NCBI GenBank assembly: GCA_963844655.1
Contig: CAWJPA010000009.1
Location: 434,001 to 498,000, forward strand
Reading direction: 5' to 3'
From: JASHPR01 sp963844655
Lineage (GTDB): Bacteria > Actinomycetota > Actinomycetes > Streptosporangiales > Streptosporangiaceae
Length of the DNA stretch: 64,000 nucleotides
Every line of letters starts with the position of its first letter. Positions within the stretch are counted from its first letter, which is position 1. The position numbers and the translations under genes were made by a program. Positions 1-7,930 of the stretch are shown piece by piece. The notes beneath the pieces are model-generated. The model ran no database searches. It was not told the DNA's origin and saw only the letters and a list, made by a program, of their open reading frames with translations.

Positions 1-2
1 TG

Positions 3-41
3 ACCGATCTCGGCGACCGGTTCCGGCGCGCGCTCGGGTAG
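3..41 (+). CDS. C-terminal tail of a gene entering from the left
   Basis: In the frame starting at base 3 the sequence reads TDLGDRFRRALG followed by TAG. The residues look like an ordinary C-terminal tail and the frame is open to the window edge. Only 12 codons are visible, so neither function nor reality can be settled. It would converge on the acetyltransferase at 98. Confidence 0.3.
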   Translation, partial: TDLGDRFRRALG

Positions 42-97
42 GCCGGCCCGCCTGCAGCACCGGAATCCGGGCGGGGCTCAGCGCAGGTACGCGGAGC

Positions 98-613
98 TCA
101 GCGCAGGTATTTGGTGAACCGGACCCGGTCCTGACCTGGGCCGTCGTAACCGGCGGCCACCGGGGTGTCACCGCGCCCGGCCGATCCCGGCTCGACCTCG
201 AACCCCAGCCGGCGGTGAAACGCGACCGAGCCGGTGTTCACCGGCGCGGTCACCGCGCGCACCACGGTCCGGCCGTGCGCGCCGACCGCGGCGAAGAAGG
301 TCTCGTACAGCCGCCGGCCCAGGCCTGTCCCGCGCTCGCCGGGATGGACGCCGACGAAGTGGATGTACGCCTCGGCGGGCCGGGACTGGGACAGGAACCC
401 GACGAGGAACCCGGCCAGCTGGCCGCCCCGTTCCGCGGCGAAGCTCGTGTCCGTGAAGTGCTCGAAGAACAGCCGGGGCAGCATGCTGGCCATCTCCCGG
501 CCGCCCCACCAGTCGTCGATCACCGTGATCACGGCGGCGTGGTCGGAGGGGCGGAGCTGCCGCATGGTGACGCCGGGAAGCACCGGCCCGCCCGAGTCGC
601 CGGCAGCGGTCAT
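98..613 (-). CDS. GNAT-family N-acetyltransferase
   Basis: A 171-residue protein of the Gcn5-related acetyltransferase fold, which moves an acetyl group from acetyl-CoA to an amine; the substrate is unknown. The acetyl-CoA binding motif A is clear (VGVHPGERGTGLGRRLYE), with RGTGLG as the Q/RxxGxG/A loop, and the C-terminal strand has the usual FHRRLGF. I start at the ATG giving MTAAGDSGGP because the longer open frame to 766 adds a 51-residue extension with no similarity to the fold; MRQLRPSD (ATG at 568) is an alternative start. It diverges from the STAND-PASTA gene, leaving about 140 bp for both promoters. Confidence 0.8.
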   Translation of the reverse strand: MTAAGDSGGPVLPGVTMRQLRPSDHAAVITVIDDWWGGREMASMLPRLFFEHFTDTSFAAERGGQLAGFLVGFLSQSRPAEAYIHFVGVHPGERGTGLGRRLYETFFAAVGAHGRTVVRAVTAPVNTGSVAFHRRLGFEVEPGSAGRGDTPVAAGYDGPGQDRVRFTKYLR

Positions 614-755
614 GCTGGTCCCGTTCTGCGGGCCGGGCCGGTGTATCGGGGGTGCCCCCGGCCTGCTCTGTATCAGCGGGAGGACCTGCCTCCCCGTCGC
701 TAGCTGGATGCATTCGCTGGCTGGCATCGGCCTAGCAGCCCTGCGGAGGTGGCCG

Positions 756-2888
756 ATGAGCGCCATCCTTTACGGCAATCTCAGCATCGAGATCGTCAGT
801 GACCTGGGCGCGCGGATCGAGCGTATCGCGCACCGGCCGCCCGCTGCTCAGCTGCTCAGGCCCCGGCGCATCGAGCCGCTGCCGAAGCCGCCGATCCGCG
901 GCCGCGAGCAGGAGCTGGCCGGCGCCCTCGCCGCCATCCGGGCCGGGCACGCGATCGGGTTCCATGCGGCCTGCGGGTACGGCAAGACAATCCTGCTGCG
1001 CCACATCGCCGCGGCCGCCTCACGGCAGCATGGCGCGCCGCCCTGCGTCTGCGTCCGGGCCGACCAGGACCGCTTCTGGGACCTGCTGCAGCAGATCGTG
1101 GCCGCGCTGTTCCGCTCCGACCGGCCGGTCAAGCCGACCCCCGAGGAGTGCGCCAGCCTGCTGGCCCAGATGAGCGCCGTGGTCGCCATCGACGATGTGA
1201 CCGCCGGGCCGGACCAGGTCAGCCGTCTGCTGGAGATCCTGAGCGGCTGCAGCGTGGTGATCACATCCAGCCGCCCGGTGCTCGGCCAGCTGGGCCAGTC
1301 GCAGGACCTGGCCGGGCTGCCCGCCGACACCGCGCTCGCCGTGTTCACCGATCACCTGGGCCGTCCCCTGACCATGCAGGAGGTCCCGGACGCCCGGCGT
1401 CTCGTGGCCGCGGTGGGCGGCCAGCCGCTGCACCTGATCCAGGCCGCGGCGCTGGTCAGGGAGGACGGGCACGCCGTCGGCCCGCTGGCCCGCCAGGCCG
1501 AGCATGACCCCGACGTCCTGGATCGGCTCAGCATCAGCGCACTCGCCGAACATGAGCGGCGCGCGCTGGCGGCCCTGGCCCTGGCCGCGGGCGCGCTGTT
1601 GCCGGCCAGCGTGGTCGCCGTGCTCGGCCAGCTCTCCTACGTCGGCGAAGGCCTGGAGTCGCTGCACCGCCGGGGCCTGGCGGAGCAGCGCCACGACCGG
1701 TTCGGCCTGCCGGTCTGCAAGACCAGGAGCTACCGGCAGATGCTGCTGGCCGACATCCACCTGGCCGCCTCCGCCCGCGAGCTCACCAGCTGGCTGATGA
1801 TGGCCAGCCCCAGTGCCCTCGAGTCCCAGGCGGCCGCGGAGGCGGCGCTGTCGCTGACCGAATACGCCGCCGAGCGCGGCGACTGGGCCAGCGTGACCCA
1901 GCTGGCCCGCGCGGCCGAGGCGGTGCTGTTCACCGCCGGGCGGTGGGAGGCCTGGCATTATGCCCTCGGCCACGGGCTGAACGCCGCCCGGGCCACCGGT
2001 GACCACGAGGCCGACGCGTTTTTCTCGCATCAGCTGGGCAGCTTCGCGTTCGCCCAGGACCACCTGAACGACGCGGCCCGCCTGCTGCAGCACGCGCTGG
2101 CGCTCCGCGAGCAGATCGGTGACCGCGACGGTGCCGATCTCAGCCGCCACAACCTGCGGCTGCTCGAGCCGCCGGCTGCGGAGCCGCTGCCCCGGGCAGG
2201 CGGGCGGGCCGGCGCCGCCCGGGCCCTGGCCGCCGTGTCCGGTGCGCTGGCGCTGGCCATCGGCACGATCGCGGTCGCGTCCGCGCTGCGGGGCGGGCAT
2301 GACCACCCGGTTCTGCAGACCGGCTCGTCCGCGGGCACGACCGCCAGCCCGGCCCAGAGCCCGAGCTCCAGCCCGGCCCCGACAGCCGGCGGCGCCGGCA
2401 CCAGCTCAGGCTCGGGTCCGACCCTCGGCCCGAGTTCAGGCACGAGCACAGGAACGACTCCGGTCAGCCCGGTGACCGTGCCGGACGTGACCGGCCAGAC
2501 CGAGAGCGCGGCCGAGGCCACGCTGCAGAACGCTGGTCTGACGGCGAGCCCCTCAGACACCATCACGTGCGGCTCGACGCCAAGCGGCGACGTGGTGAGC
2601 GAGAATCCCGCCGGCGGCACGTCGGCCCAGCCCGGTTCCGCCGTCGCCATCGCCGTGTGCAGCGCGACAGCGACGCCCGTCACGGTGCCCAACGAGGTCG
2701 GGAGCACCCTGGCCGACGCGGAGGCGGCCCTGAAAAACGCCGGGCTGACCGCGAGTCCTGACCCTGCGACCTGCACGTCCACCGCGTTCGACGTGGCGAG
2801 CCAGGACCCGGCCGGAGGCACGACAGCGCAGCCGGGCGCCACCGTGAGCCTGACCTGTGCGCCGCCGCCGACAGCGGTAGTTAGTTAG
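756..2888 (+). CDS. STAND/NB-ARC-like NTPase with membrane segment and two C-terminal PASTA domains
   Basis: About 710 residues. I start at the ATG at 756 because GGAGGT lies at 745-750 and the upstream part of the frame is shadow of the acetyltransferase. Order: N-terminal arm, then RGREQEL leading into a P-loop (ACGYGKT), a Walker B-like VVAIDDV, a sensor-like VVITSSRP and a GLP-type VGGQPLHLIQAAAL, which together are the NB-ARC/STAND layout. A helical region with TPR-like repeats follows (ERGDWASVTQLARAAEAVL; HLNDAARLLQHALALREQIGDRDGA). One hydrophobic segment lies near residues 485-510, then an extracellular Ser/Thr/Pro/Gly linker. Two PASTA-type repeats of about 65 residues end the protein (VTVPDVTGQTESAAEATLQNAG and VTVPNEVGSTLADAEAALKNAG, the motif starts), each with a Cys pair. 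PASTA domains normally bind muropeptides or beta-lactams on PknB kinases and PBPs. A cytoplasmic STAND switch linked to a cell-wall sensor is my inference. Confidence 0.85.
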   Translation: MSAILYGNLSIEIVSDLGARIERIAHRPPAAQLLRPRRIEPLPKPPIRGREQELAGALAAIRAGHAIGFHAACGYGKTILLRHIAAAASRQHGAPPCVCVRADQDRFWDLLQQIVAALFRSDRPVKPTPEECASLLAQMSAVVAIDDVTAGPDQVSRLLEILSGCSVVITSSRPVLGQLGQSQDLAGLPADTALAVFTDHLGRPLTMQEVPDARRLVAAVGGQPLHLIQAAALVREDGHAVGPLARQAEHDPDVLDRLSISALAEHERRALAALALAAGALLPASVVAVLGQLSYVGEGLESLHRRGLAEQRHDRFGLPVCKTRSYRQMLLADIHLAASARELTSWLMMASPSALESQAAAEAALSLTEYAAERGDWASVTQLARAAEAVLFTAGRWEAWHYALGHGLNAARATGDHEADAFFSHQLGSFAFAQDHLNDAARLLQHALALREQIGDRDGADLSRHNLRLLEPPAAEPLPRAGGRAGAARALAAVSGALALAIGTIAVASALRGGHDHPVLQTGSSAGTTASPAQSPSSSPAPTAGGAGTSSGSGPTLGPSSGTSTGTTPVSPVTVPDVTGQTESAAEATLQNAGLTASPSDTITCGSTPSGDVVSENPAGGTSAQPGSAVAIAVCSATATPVTVPNEVGSTLADAEAALKNAGLTASPDPATCTSTAFDVASQDPAGGTTAQPGATVSLTCAPPPTAVVS

Positions 2889-4121
2889 TGCCGCGGCCCT
2901 GGTGACCGGCCACGGGCGTGACCGGCGGGTCCGCGTCACGCCAGCGGACGGCGCGGACGGACGGCAGGCTCAGCACCACGAGGCTGCCGAGCACGGCCCA
3001 GGCTGCGCCGAAGCCCAGCACCCGCCCGGGCCCGGCCAGCGCGGCGACCGGCCCGGCGACGGCCAGCCCGGCCAGGCCCGGGCCGAACGCGCCGAAGGTG
3101 GAGAACGAGCTGGCCCGGGACAGCCGCAGGCCGGCACCTGCTGTTGCAGGACCGTGGTGTCGAGAGCCATGGCCAGCGCGCCGCCCGCTCCGGCCGCGAA
3201 CGCCCCGGCGGCCACCCCAGCCACGGGCACGTGCAGGGCCAGCAGCAGGCAGGGCACCGGGTACCCGAACGTAGCCAGCGTGGCGGTCAGGAGCGGGCGC
3301 CGCGGCCTGCGGCCCAGCACGGCCAGGCCGCCCAGGACCGCCCCGGCGCCGTTCGCCGCCATGACCAGGCCCCAGGCCCCGGCACCGCCCAGGTAGTCAT
3401 GGGCCAGGACCGGGCCGAGCACCAGGTACGGCCCCCAGGTGATCATGTTGAACAGCGCGAACTGCACCGTGGTCGCCCACAGCCAGGGCCGGGACCTGAA
3501 CTCGGCCCAGCCCTCCGCCATCTCCCGCAGCAGCGATGTGCCGCGCAGGCGCCCTGCCCGCCGCAGTTGCAGCCCGCCGAGCGCGATCACGCTCACCCCG
3601 TAGCTGGCCGCGTCGATCGCGACCACCACGGCCGGCCCGGCCACCGCCACGAGCACCCCGGCCAGGGCGGGGCAGGCGATGCCGGTTCCGGACCTGGCCA
3701 GGCCCAGGAGCGCGTTCGCGCTGCCCAGCTCCTCCCGCGGCGCGATCTCGACCGTTAGACCGTCCAGCGCGGGCTGGAAGAACGCTTCCCCGATGCCGAC
3801 CAGCGCGGCCAGCGCCGCGAACTGCCAGATGGCCGGGCGGCCCGCCAGCAGCGCGGCGGCCAGCACCGCCTGGGCGGCGCAGCGCAGCACGTCGGAGCCG
3901 AGCATGACCGGGCGGCGCCCCAGCCGGTCGGCCAGCACGCCGCCGCCCAGCACCAGCGCCACCTGGGGCAGGATCCGCGCCGCGATCACATACCCCACGT
4001 CGGCCGCGGATCCCCCGTTGTCGAGCACGGCAAAGATCACCGCGACCGCGGACATCGACGTGCCGAGCAGCGAGGTCACCTGGCCCAGGTAGAACCGGCG
4101 GAAGTTCCGGCCGCGCAGCAC
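2881..4121 (-). CDS. MFS transporter, single-base frameshift near its C-terminus
   Basis: About 413 residues once repaired. It matches major facilitator drug-efflux-type permeases: RNFRRFYLGQVTSLLG at the N-terminus, the loop 2-3 motif GGVLADRLGRRPVML, and about twelve hydrophobic segments. The frame reads normally to VLQQQVPA (bases 4121-3132), then a base is missing at about 3131/3130. The family-like C-terminus (LRLSRASSFSTFGAFGPG) resumes at 3129 and ends at TAA 2881-2883. Without repair the frame runs on into a Pro/Ser-rich nonsense tail. The 3' end overlaps the end of the convergent STAND gene by 8 bp. The start is a GTG (VLRGRNF) chosen by homology; a longer frame goes up to 4346. It may be a broken gene or a sequence error. 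Confidence 0.75.
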
Positions 4122-4457
4122 GCTCGCCCTTTCCGTGATGGCCGCCAGGCGCTGGCACTTGCCGCCCCTGGCCTGATTCGCATCAGGCGGATTTGATGGG
4201 GCCGGCGAATTCGCGTTTTGAATGGTCTCGTCGCGCTTCTGAGCTGCAGATTTACTGCGGTAGCGACCTGGTGAATCGCTGCGGATTCGCATAGGAATCA
4301 CCATGCCATTGCGATATCGGTAATGGCAACTTGACGCCTTATCCAATTACTGTCGGCTATCTGCTTGCCGCAGTAAATGTGCGCAGCGGCTGCGTTATGA
4401 TTTACCCAGCGGCAAACGCGCAGCGGTTTACTGCGCCAGGGCAGAACGGAGATCACG
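4122..4457. promoter_or_regulatory. AT-richer intergenic region with three TTTACTGCG motifs
   Basis: 336 bp between divergent genes, visibly lower in GC than its surroundings. TTTACTGCGG lies at 4251-4260, its exact reverse complement at 4368-4377, and TTTACTGCGC at 4427-4436. GCGCAGCGG is also repeated directly at 4381 and 4419, and CCTGAT/ATCAGG forms a short hairpin at 4172-4187. A TATGAT hexamer at 4396-4401 is a good -10 candidate for the downstream recombinase-like gene; TTGACG at 4331 is another promoter-like hexamer. The repeats could be operator half-sites or recombinase arm sites. No coding signal is seen here. Confidence 0.5.
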
Positions 4458-5342
4458 GTGACTGGTCAGCTGCGGGCCGCGGTCGCGCAGCGGCCGGCCG
4501 GAGCGCGGGCCATGGCGCCGGTGGAGTACGCGGTCGCGGTCGACCGGTACCTGGCCGGGGCGTCGCTGAGCCCGGCCTCGCGCCGGGTCTACCTGATCTC
4601 CCTGACCAGCTGGGCCTGGGCGCTGGTCGGCCGGCCCGCGCCGCGGGGTGCCGAGCGGCGGGGCGCGGTGCCGCCGGTGGTGCCGCTGGCGGTGCTCGAC
4701 CAGCCGGAGTCCGGGGTCAGGCTCGCGGCCGCGCTCGCCGGCCGCGGCCTCACCACCGACGCGCGTACCGTCAACCGCGAGCTGTCCGCGCTGCGCAGCG
4801 CGGTCGGCTGGTGGCAGGACCAGGAGTGGATCAGCGCGGACCCGACCGCCGGGCTGCGCAACGTGGCCGGGACGGCAGCACCGGTGCGCGCGCTCACCGG
4901 CGGCCAGGTCGCCGGCCTGTTCCGGGTCCCTGTCACGCTGCGCGAGCAGGCGTTCTGGCGGGTTCTGTACGACTCGGCGGCGCACGTGGACGAGGTGCTC
5001 AGCCTGAACGCGGACCGCCTGGACCTGCCCGGCCGGGCCGCGCCGGCCAGGTGGGCGGCGCGCGAGCGTGACTGGATCCGCTGGGGTGACGCCGCAGGCC
5101 AGCTCCTGGGCTGGCTGCTGGCGGGCCGGCCGTGCGGGCCAGTGTTCCTGACCGACCGGCGGGCCCCGGCCCGCGCCGCGCAGGCCGACGTCTGCCCGGT
5201 CACCGGCCGGGCCCGGATGTCCTACCGGCGGGCGGCGGAGATCTTCACCGCGGCTACCCGCCCGCTCGACCCGGCGGGCCAGGGCTGGACCCTGGGCCAG
5301 CTGCGCCAGGCCGGCCTGGACGCCAGGGCCGCGGCGGGCTGA
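4458..5342 (+). CDS. Tyrosine-recombinase-like protein lacking catalytic residues
   Basis: 294 residues, GTG start with GGAG about 8 bases upstream. The N-terminal part looks like a phage-integrase SAM-like core-binding domain (AVDRYLAGASLSPASRRVYLISLTSWA; TVNRELSALRSAVGWWQDQEW). The second part follows the catalytic fold, but the position of the first active-site Arg (normally GLRxSE) reads AAHVDEVLSL, and the HxxR box reads LGQLRQAG. The protein ends there, before any region that could hold the Tyr nucleophile. It is therefore probably unable to cut DNA. It could be a decayed integrase or a DNA-binding protein reused as a regulator. A strong hairpin follows the stop codon. Confidence 0.65.
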   Translation: MTGQLRAAVAQRPAGARAMAPVEYAVAVDRYLAGASLSPASRRVYLISLTSWAWALVGRPAPRGAERRGAVPPVVPLAVLDQPESGVRLAAALAGRGLTTDARTVNRELSALRSAVGWWQDQEWISADPTAGLRNVAGTAAPVRALTGGQVAGLFRVPVTLREQAFWRVLYDSAAHVDEVLSLNADRLDLPGRAAPARWAARERDWIRWGDAAGQLLGWLLAGRPCGPVFLTDRRAPARAAQADVCPVTGRARMSYRRAAEIFTAATRPLDPAGQGWTLGQLRQAGLDARAAAG

Positions 5343-5352
5343 TCCACGCCGG

Positions 5353-5377
5353 GCCCGGGCCGGTGACCGGCCCGGGC
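5353..5377 (+). terminator. Hairpin after the recombinase-like gene
   Basis: GCCCGGGCCGGT (5353-5364) and its exact complement (5366-5377) flank a single base, giving a 12-bp GC-only inverted repeat 11 bp past the stop at 5342. There is no T-run, as is common for high-GC actinobacterial terminators. It also lies downstream of the convergent pseudouridine synthase. Confidence 0.55.
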
Positions 5378-5435
5378 GGCGAGCCTGCCCGGGGGTGAGG
5401 CCAGCCACGGGGCGGAGCGTTATAGATGATCTTGA

Positions 5436-6368
5436 TTACGACTCGCCGCTGAGCACGTCCAGCGCGTGCCGCAGATCGTCTGGGTACTCACTGGTGAACT
5501 CGACCCGGCGGCCGTCGGCGGGATGGGCGAAGCCCAGGCGGACCGCGTGCAGCCACTGCCGGGTCAGGCCCAGGTGCGCGGCCAGCACCGGGTCCGCCCC
5601 GTAGAGGCGGTCGCCCACGCACGGGTGCCTGATCGCGGACATGTGCACCCGGATCTGGTGGGTGCGCCCGGTCTCCAGAAGCACCTCGGCCAGGCTCGCG
5701 GCGCGGAACGCCTCGAGCGTGTCGTAGTGCGTGACCGACGGGCGGCCGCCGGCCACGACCGCGAACCGGCCGTCCCCCGACGGGTGCCGGGCGATCGGCG
5801 CGTCCACCGTGCCGCGCAGCGGATCCGGGTGCCCCTGGACCAGGGCGTGGTAGACCTTCTCCACCTCACGGTCACGGAACGCCTGCTTCAGCACGCTGTA
5901 CGCGTGCTCGCTCTTGGCCACGACCATCAGCCCGGAGGTGTTGGCGTCCAGCCGGTGCACGATGCCCTGCCGTTCCGCAGCGCCGCTGGTGGCGATCGTG
6001 TGGCCGGCCGCGGCCAGGCCCTGCAGCACGGTGGGGCCGGTCCAGCCGGGGGTGGGATGCGCGGCGACGCCCGGCGGCTTGTCCACGACCATGATGTCGG
6101 CGTCCTCGTACACCACGGTGAGGCCGGGCACGGGCTCGGCGGGCGGCTGCACGGTGACGGGTTGCGGAAGCGTGACGTCCAGCCATTCGCCGGCCGGCAC
6201 CCGGTCCGACTTGGCCGCCGGCAGGCCGCCGACGAGCACCGAGCCGTCGCCGATCAGCTCGGCCGCCCGGGCCCGGGACAGCCCGAACATCCGGGCGAGC
6301 GCGGAGTCCAGGCGCTCGCCGTCCAGTCCGTCAGGAACGGGCACCCGGCGCTGGCCCGGCGGGGTCAT
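5436..6368 (-). CDS. RluA/RluD-family 23S rRNA-type pseudouridine synthase
   Basis: 310 residues, the usual length. It isomerises specific uridines in RNA, most likely 23S rRNA. An S4-like RNA-binding domain occupies about residues 13-65 (RLDSALARMFGLSRARAAELIGDG). The catalytic domain has the HRLDANTSGLMVVAK motif carrying the nucleophilic Asp, then ETGRTHQIRVHM and HPCVGDRLYG. Its start overlaps the lspA stop by 4 bp, so it is the last gene of a dksA-like/lspA/synthase operon, an arrangement common in actinobacteria. The exact target uridine cannot be read from sequence. Confidence 0.92.
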   Translation of the reverse strand: MTPPGQRRVPVPDGLDGERLDSALARMFGLSRARAAELIGDGSVLVGGLPAAKSDRVPAGEWLDVTLPQPVTVQPPAEPVPGLTVVYEDADIMVVDKPPGVAAHPTPGWTGPTVLQGLAAAGHTIATSGAAERQGIVHRLDANTSGLMVVAKSEHAYSVLKQAFRDREVEKVYHALVQGHPDPLRGTVDAPIARHPSGDGRFAVVAGGRPSVTHYDTLEAFRAASLAEVLLETGRTHQIRVHMSAIRHPCVGDRLYGADPVLAAHLGLTRQWLHAVRLGFAHPADGRRVEFTSEYPDDLRHALDVLSGES

Positions 6369-6982
6369 CCGCTGCCGCCGCCCGATGGCCGCTCCTGCCA
6401 GGGCTGCTCGGGCTGGGCCGGCGGGCTGGCGGGCCGGGCCGGGCGGGCCTGGCCCTCGATCCCGTGACCGCGCGCAGCGAGCAGGACCATGAGCGCGCCG
6501 CCGCAGCAGATCGCGGAGTCGGCCAGGTTGAACACCGGCCAGTGGGGCACCTGGATCCAGTCCACGACCCAGCCGCGGAACGGCGCGGGCGAGCGGAAGA
6601 CCCGGTCGGTCAGGTTGCCCATGGCCCCGCCGAGCAGCAGGCCGAGCGCCAGGGCCCAGGGCAGGCTGTAGATGCGGCGCGACGTGCGGACGATGAAGAT
6701 GACCACCCCGACGGCGATCGCGGTGAACAGGATGGTGGTGGATGTCCCGCCGATGCTGAACGCCGCGCCGGGGTTCCGTGCCTCGCGCAGCGTCAGCAGC
6801 CCGCCCAGGAGGCGGACCGGCGCGCGGTCGGACAGTGTGGCCACCACGATCGTCTTCGAGATGATGTCCAGGGCCAGGACCAGCAGCGCGACCCCGAGCA
6901 ATACGGCTATCCGCGGCGACGCCGACCGTGACGCGCCGGTCTCTTCTGGCCGGTCGGGCCCGCCGGCCGCCTGGCTGGTCAG
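6365..6982 (-). CDS. lspA: Lipoprotein signal peptidase (signal peptidase II)
   Basis: Membrane aspartyl protease that removes signal peptides from prolipoproteins after diacylglyceryl transfer. About four hydrophobic helices are visible, and both catalytic aspartates sit in the conserved contexts GNLTDRVFR and VFNLADSAI. The open frame reaches 7069, deep inside the dksA-like gene. No ATG or GTG sits at a convincing place: a CTG at 6980-6982 overlaps the upstream TGA and has GGGAGGA about six bases before it, so a CTG start with 4-bp overlap is my preferred but uncertain choice. The tail after the last helix is long and Pro/Gln-rich. Confidence 0.9.
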   Translation of the reverse strand: MTSQAAGGPDRPEETGASRSASPRIAVLLGVALLVLALDIISKTIVVATLSDRAPVRLLGGLLTLREARNPGAAFSIGGTSTTILFTAIAVGVVIFIVRTSRRIYSLPWALALGLLLGGAMGNLTDRVFRSPAPFRGWVVDWIQVPHWPVFNLADSAICCGGALMVLLAARGHGIEGQARPARPASPPAQPEQPWQERPSGGGSG

Positions 6983-7398
6983 CGGCGTTCCTCCCGCTGC
7001 TTGCAGGACACGCACAGAACCGCGCGCGGGAACGCCTGCAGCCGCGCCTTGCCGATCGGCTCGCCGCACGACTCGCAGGTGCCGTACGTACCCTCGTCCA
7101 TCCTGGCCAGCGCGTGCTCGGTCTGGGCGAGCAGTTCGCGGGCGTTGTGGGTCAGGGCGAGCTCGTGCTCCCGCTCGTAGGTTTTGGCGCCCACATCGGC
7201 CTGGTCATCACCGGCGTCACCCACCGCGTCTCCGAGCCGGGACGCGATGTCCGATTCGGCGCGCTCGATGTCCGCGCGCAGCTCCGCAGCCTCCGCGGCC
7301 AGGCTGTCGCGCACCTTGGCCAGCTCGGCTTCGGTCCAGCGCCGCTCTCCCGGCCGCACCGGAAGTGCTGCTGCACCTGAACGCGCCTCAGCAGTCAT
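6979..7398 (-). CDS. DksA/TraR-family C4 zinc-finger protein
   Basis: 139 residues. The N-terminal half is a charged helical hairpin (TEAELAKVRDSLAAEAAELRADIERAESD) and the C-terminus carries a four-Cys zinc finger, CESCG followed 17 residues later by CVSC. Family members bind RNA polymerase through the secondary channel and alter transcription, though actinobacterial ones next to lspA are little characterised. I use the ATG at 7398 with GGGAGG upstream rather than the open frame to 7419. First gene of the operon with lspA and the pseudouridine synthase; diverges from the ileS leader. Confidence 0.87.
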   Translation of the reverse strand: MTAEARSGAAALPVRPGERRWTEAELAKVRDSLAAEAAELRADIERAESDIASRLGDAVGDAGDDQADVGAKTYEREHELALTHNARELLAQTEHALARMDEGTYGTCESCGEPIGKARLQAFPRAVLCVSCKQREERR

Positions 7399-7587
7399 TT
7401 CCGGCCTCCCTCGGTGCAACTCGGTAATGATCTTCGTTGCGAGCAGTCACGCGAGGATAAGTGGTGATCGGGGGGTACCGCAAACACGCCAGCCGGGGGC
7501 CTGGCGGAAAGGCCGATCACACCAGGTGCGCCGGGAATCGGCTATCCTGACATCCTGCACGGCGCTGATGGGGACAGCTGCCGCTGC

Positions 7588-7859
7588 GGCGGCCAGGAGC
7601 GACCGGGGATGGTGCGAGCCCGGGGTTGCGCGCAGCGGACCAGATCACCCCGGAGCCGCCGGAAGAACGGCACCCCGCCATGACCACGAACCCGGGATGG
7701 CGGGCGGACCGGCCCGGGTGTCCGCCACCTGGCTGGGTCACGCCTAGTAGAACCGGCAGCAGGACAAACCGAGAGGGTCGCGCACCGGGCCGGCAGGCCC
7801 AGGACGCGGCCAAGGAGGGTGGTACCGCGGGGACGCCGCCGGCGTTCCTCGTCCCTCCG
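7588..7859 (+). promoter_or_regulatory. T-box leader of ileS (Ile-specific)
   Basis: The T-box signature AGGGTGGTACCGCGG lies at 7816-7830, preceded by a typical TAGTAGAACCGG element (7746-7757) and followed by GTCCCTCC (7851-7858), which can pair back with GGAGGG. A short stem I is closed by GGCGGC (7588-7593) and GCCGCC (7655-7660); inside it are GGTGCGAGCC and an ATC triplet (7644-7646) placed as an isoleucine specifier. There is no T-run, so translational rather than transcriptional control is likely, as known for actinobacterial ileS T-boxes. The RNA senses uncharged tRNA-Ile. The remaining 7399-7587 shows no gene. Confidence 0.9.
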
Positions 7860-7930
7860 GTGCAGCCGTGCTCGACGGGCCCGGGATCCGGAGCCTGACG
7901 GGCATGACGACCCGCGAGAGGCCGCCCACC

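Noticed and set aside
234..755. Upstream extension of the STAND-PASTA frame
   Set aside because: It is antisense to the acetyltransferase, and the ATG at 756 has its own GGAGGT.
1020..2306. Long minus-strand open frame opposite the STAND gene
   Set aside because: High-GC shadow: Gln/Arg/His-rich, no domain, no RBS, opposite a clear coding frame.
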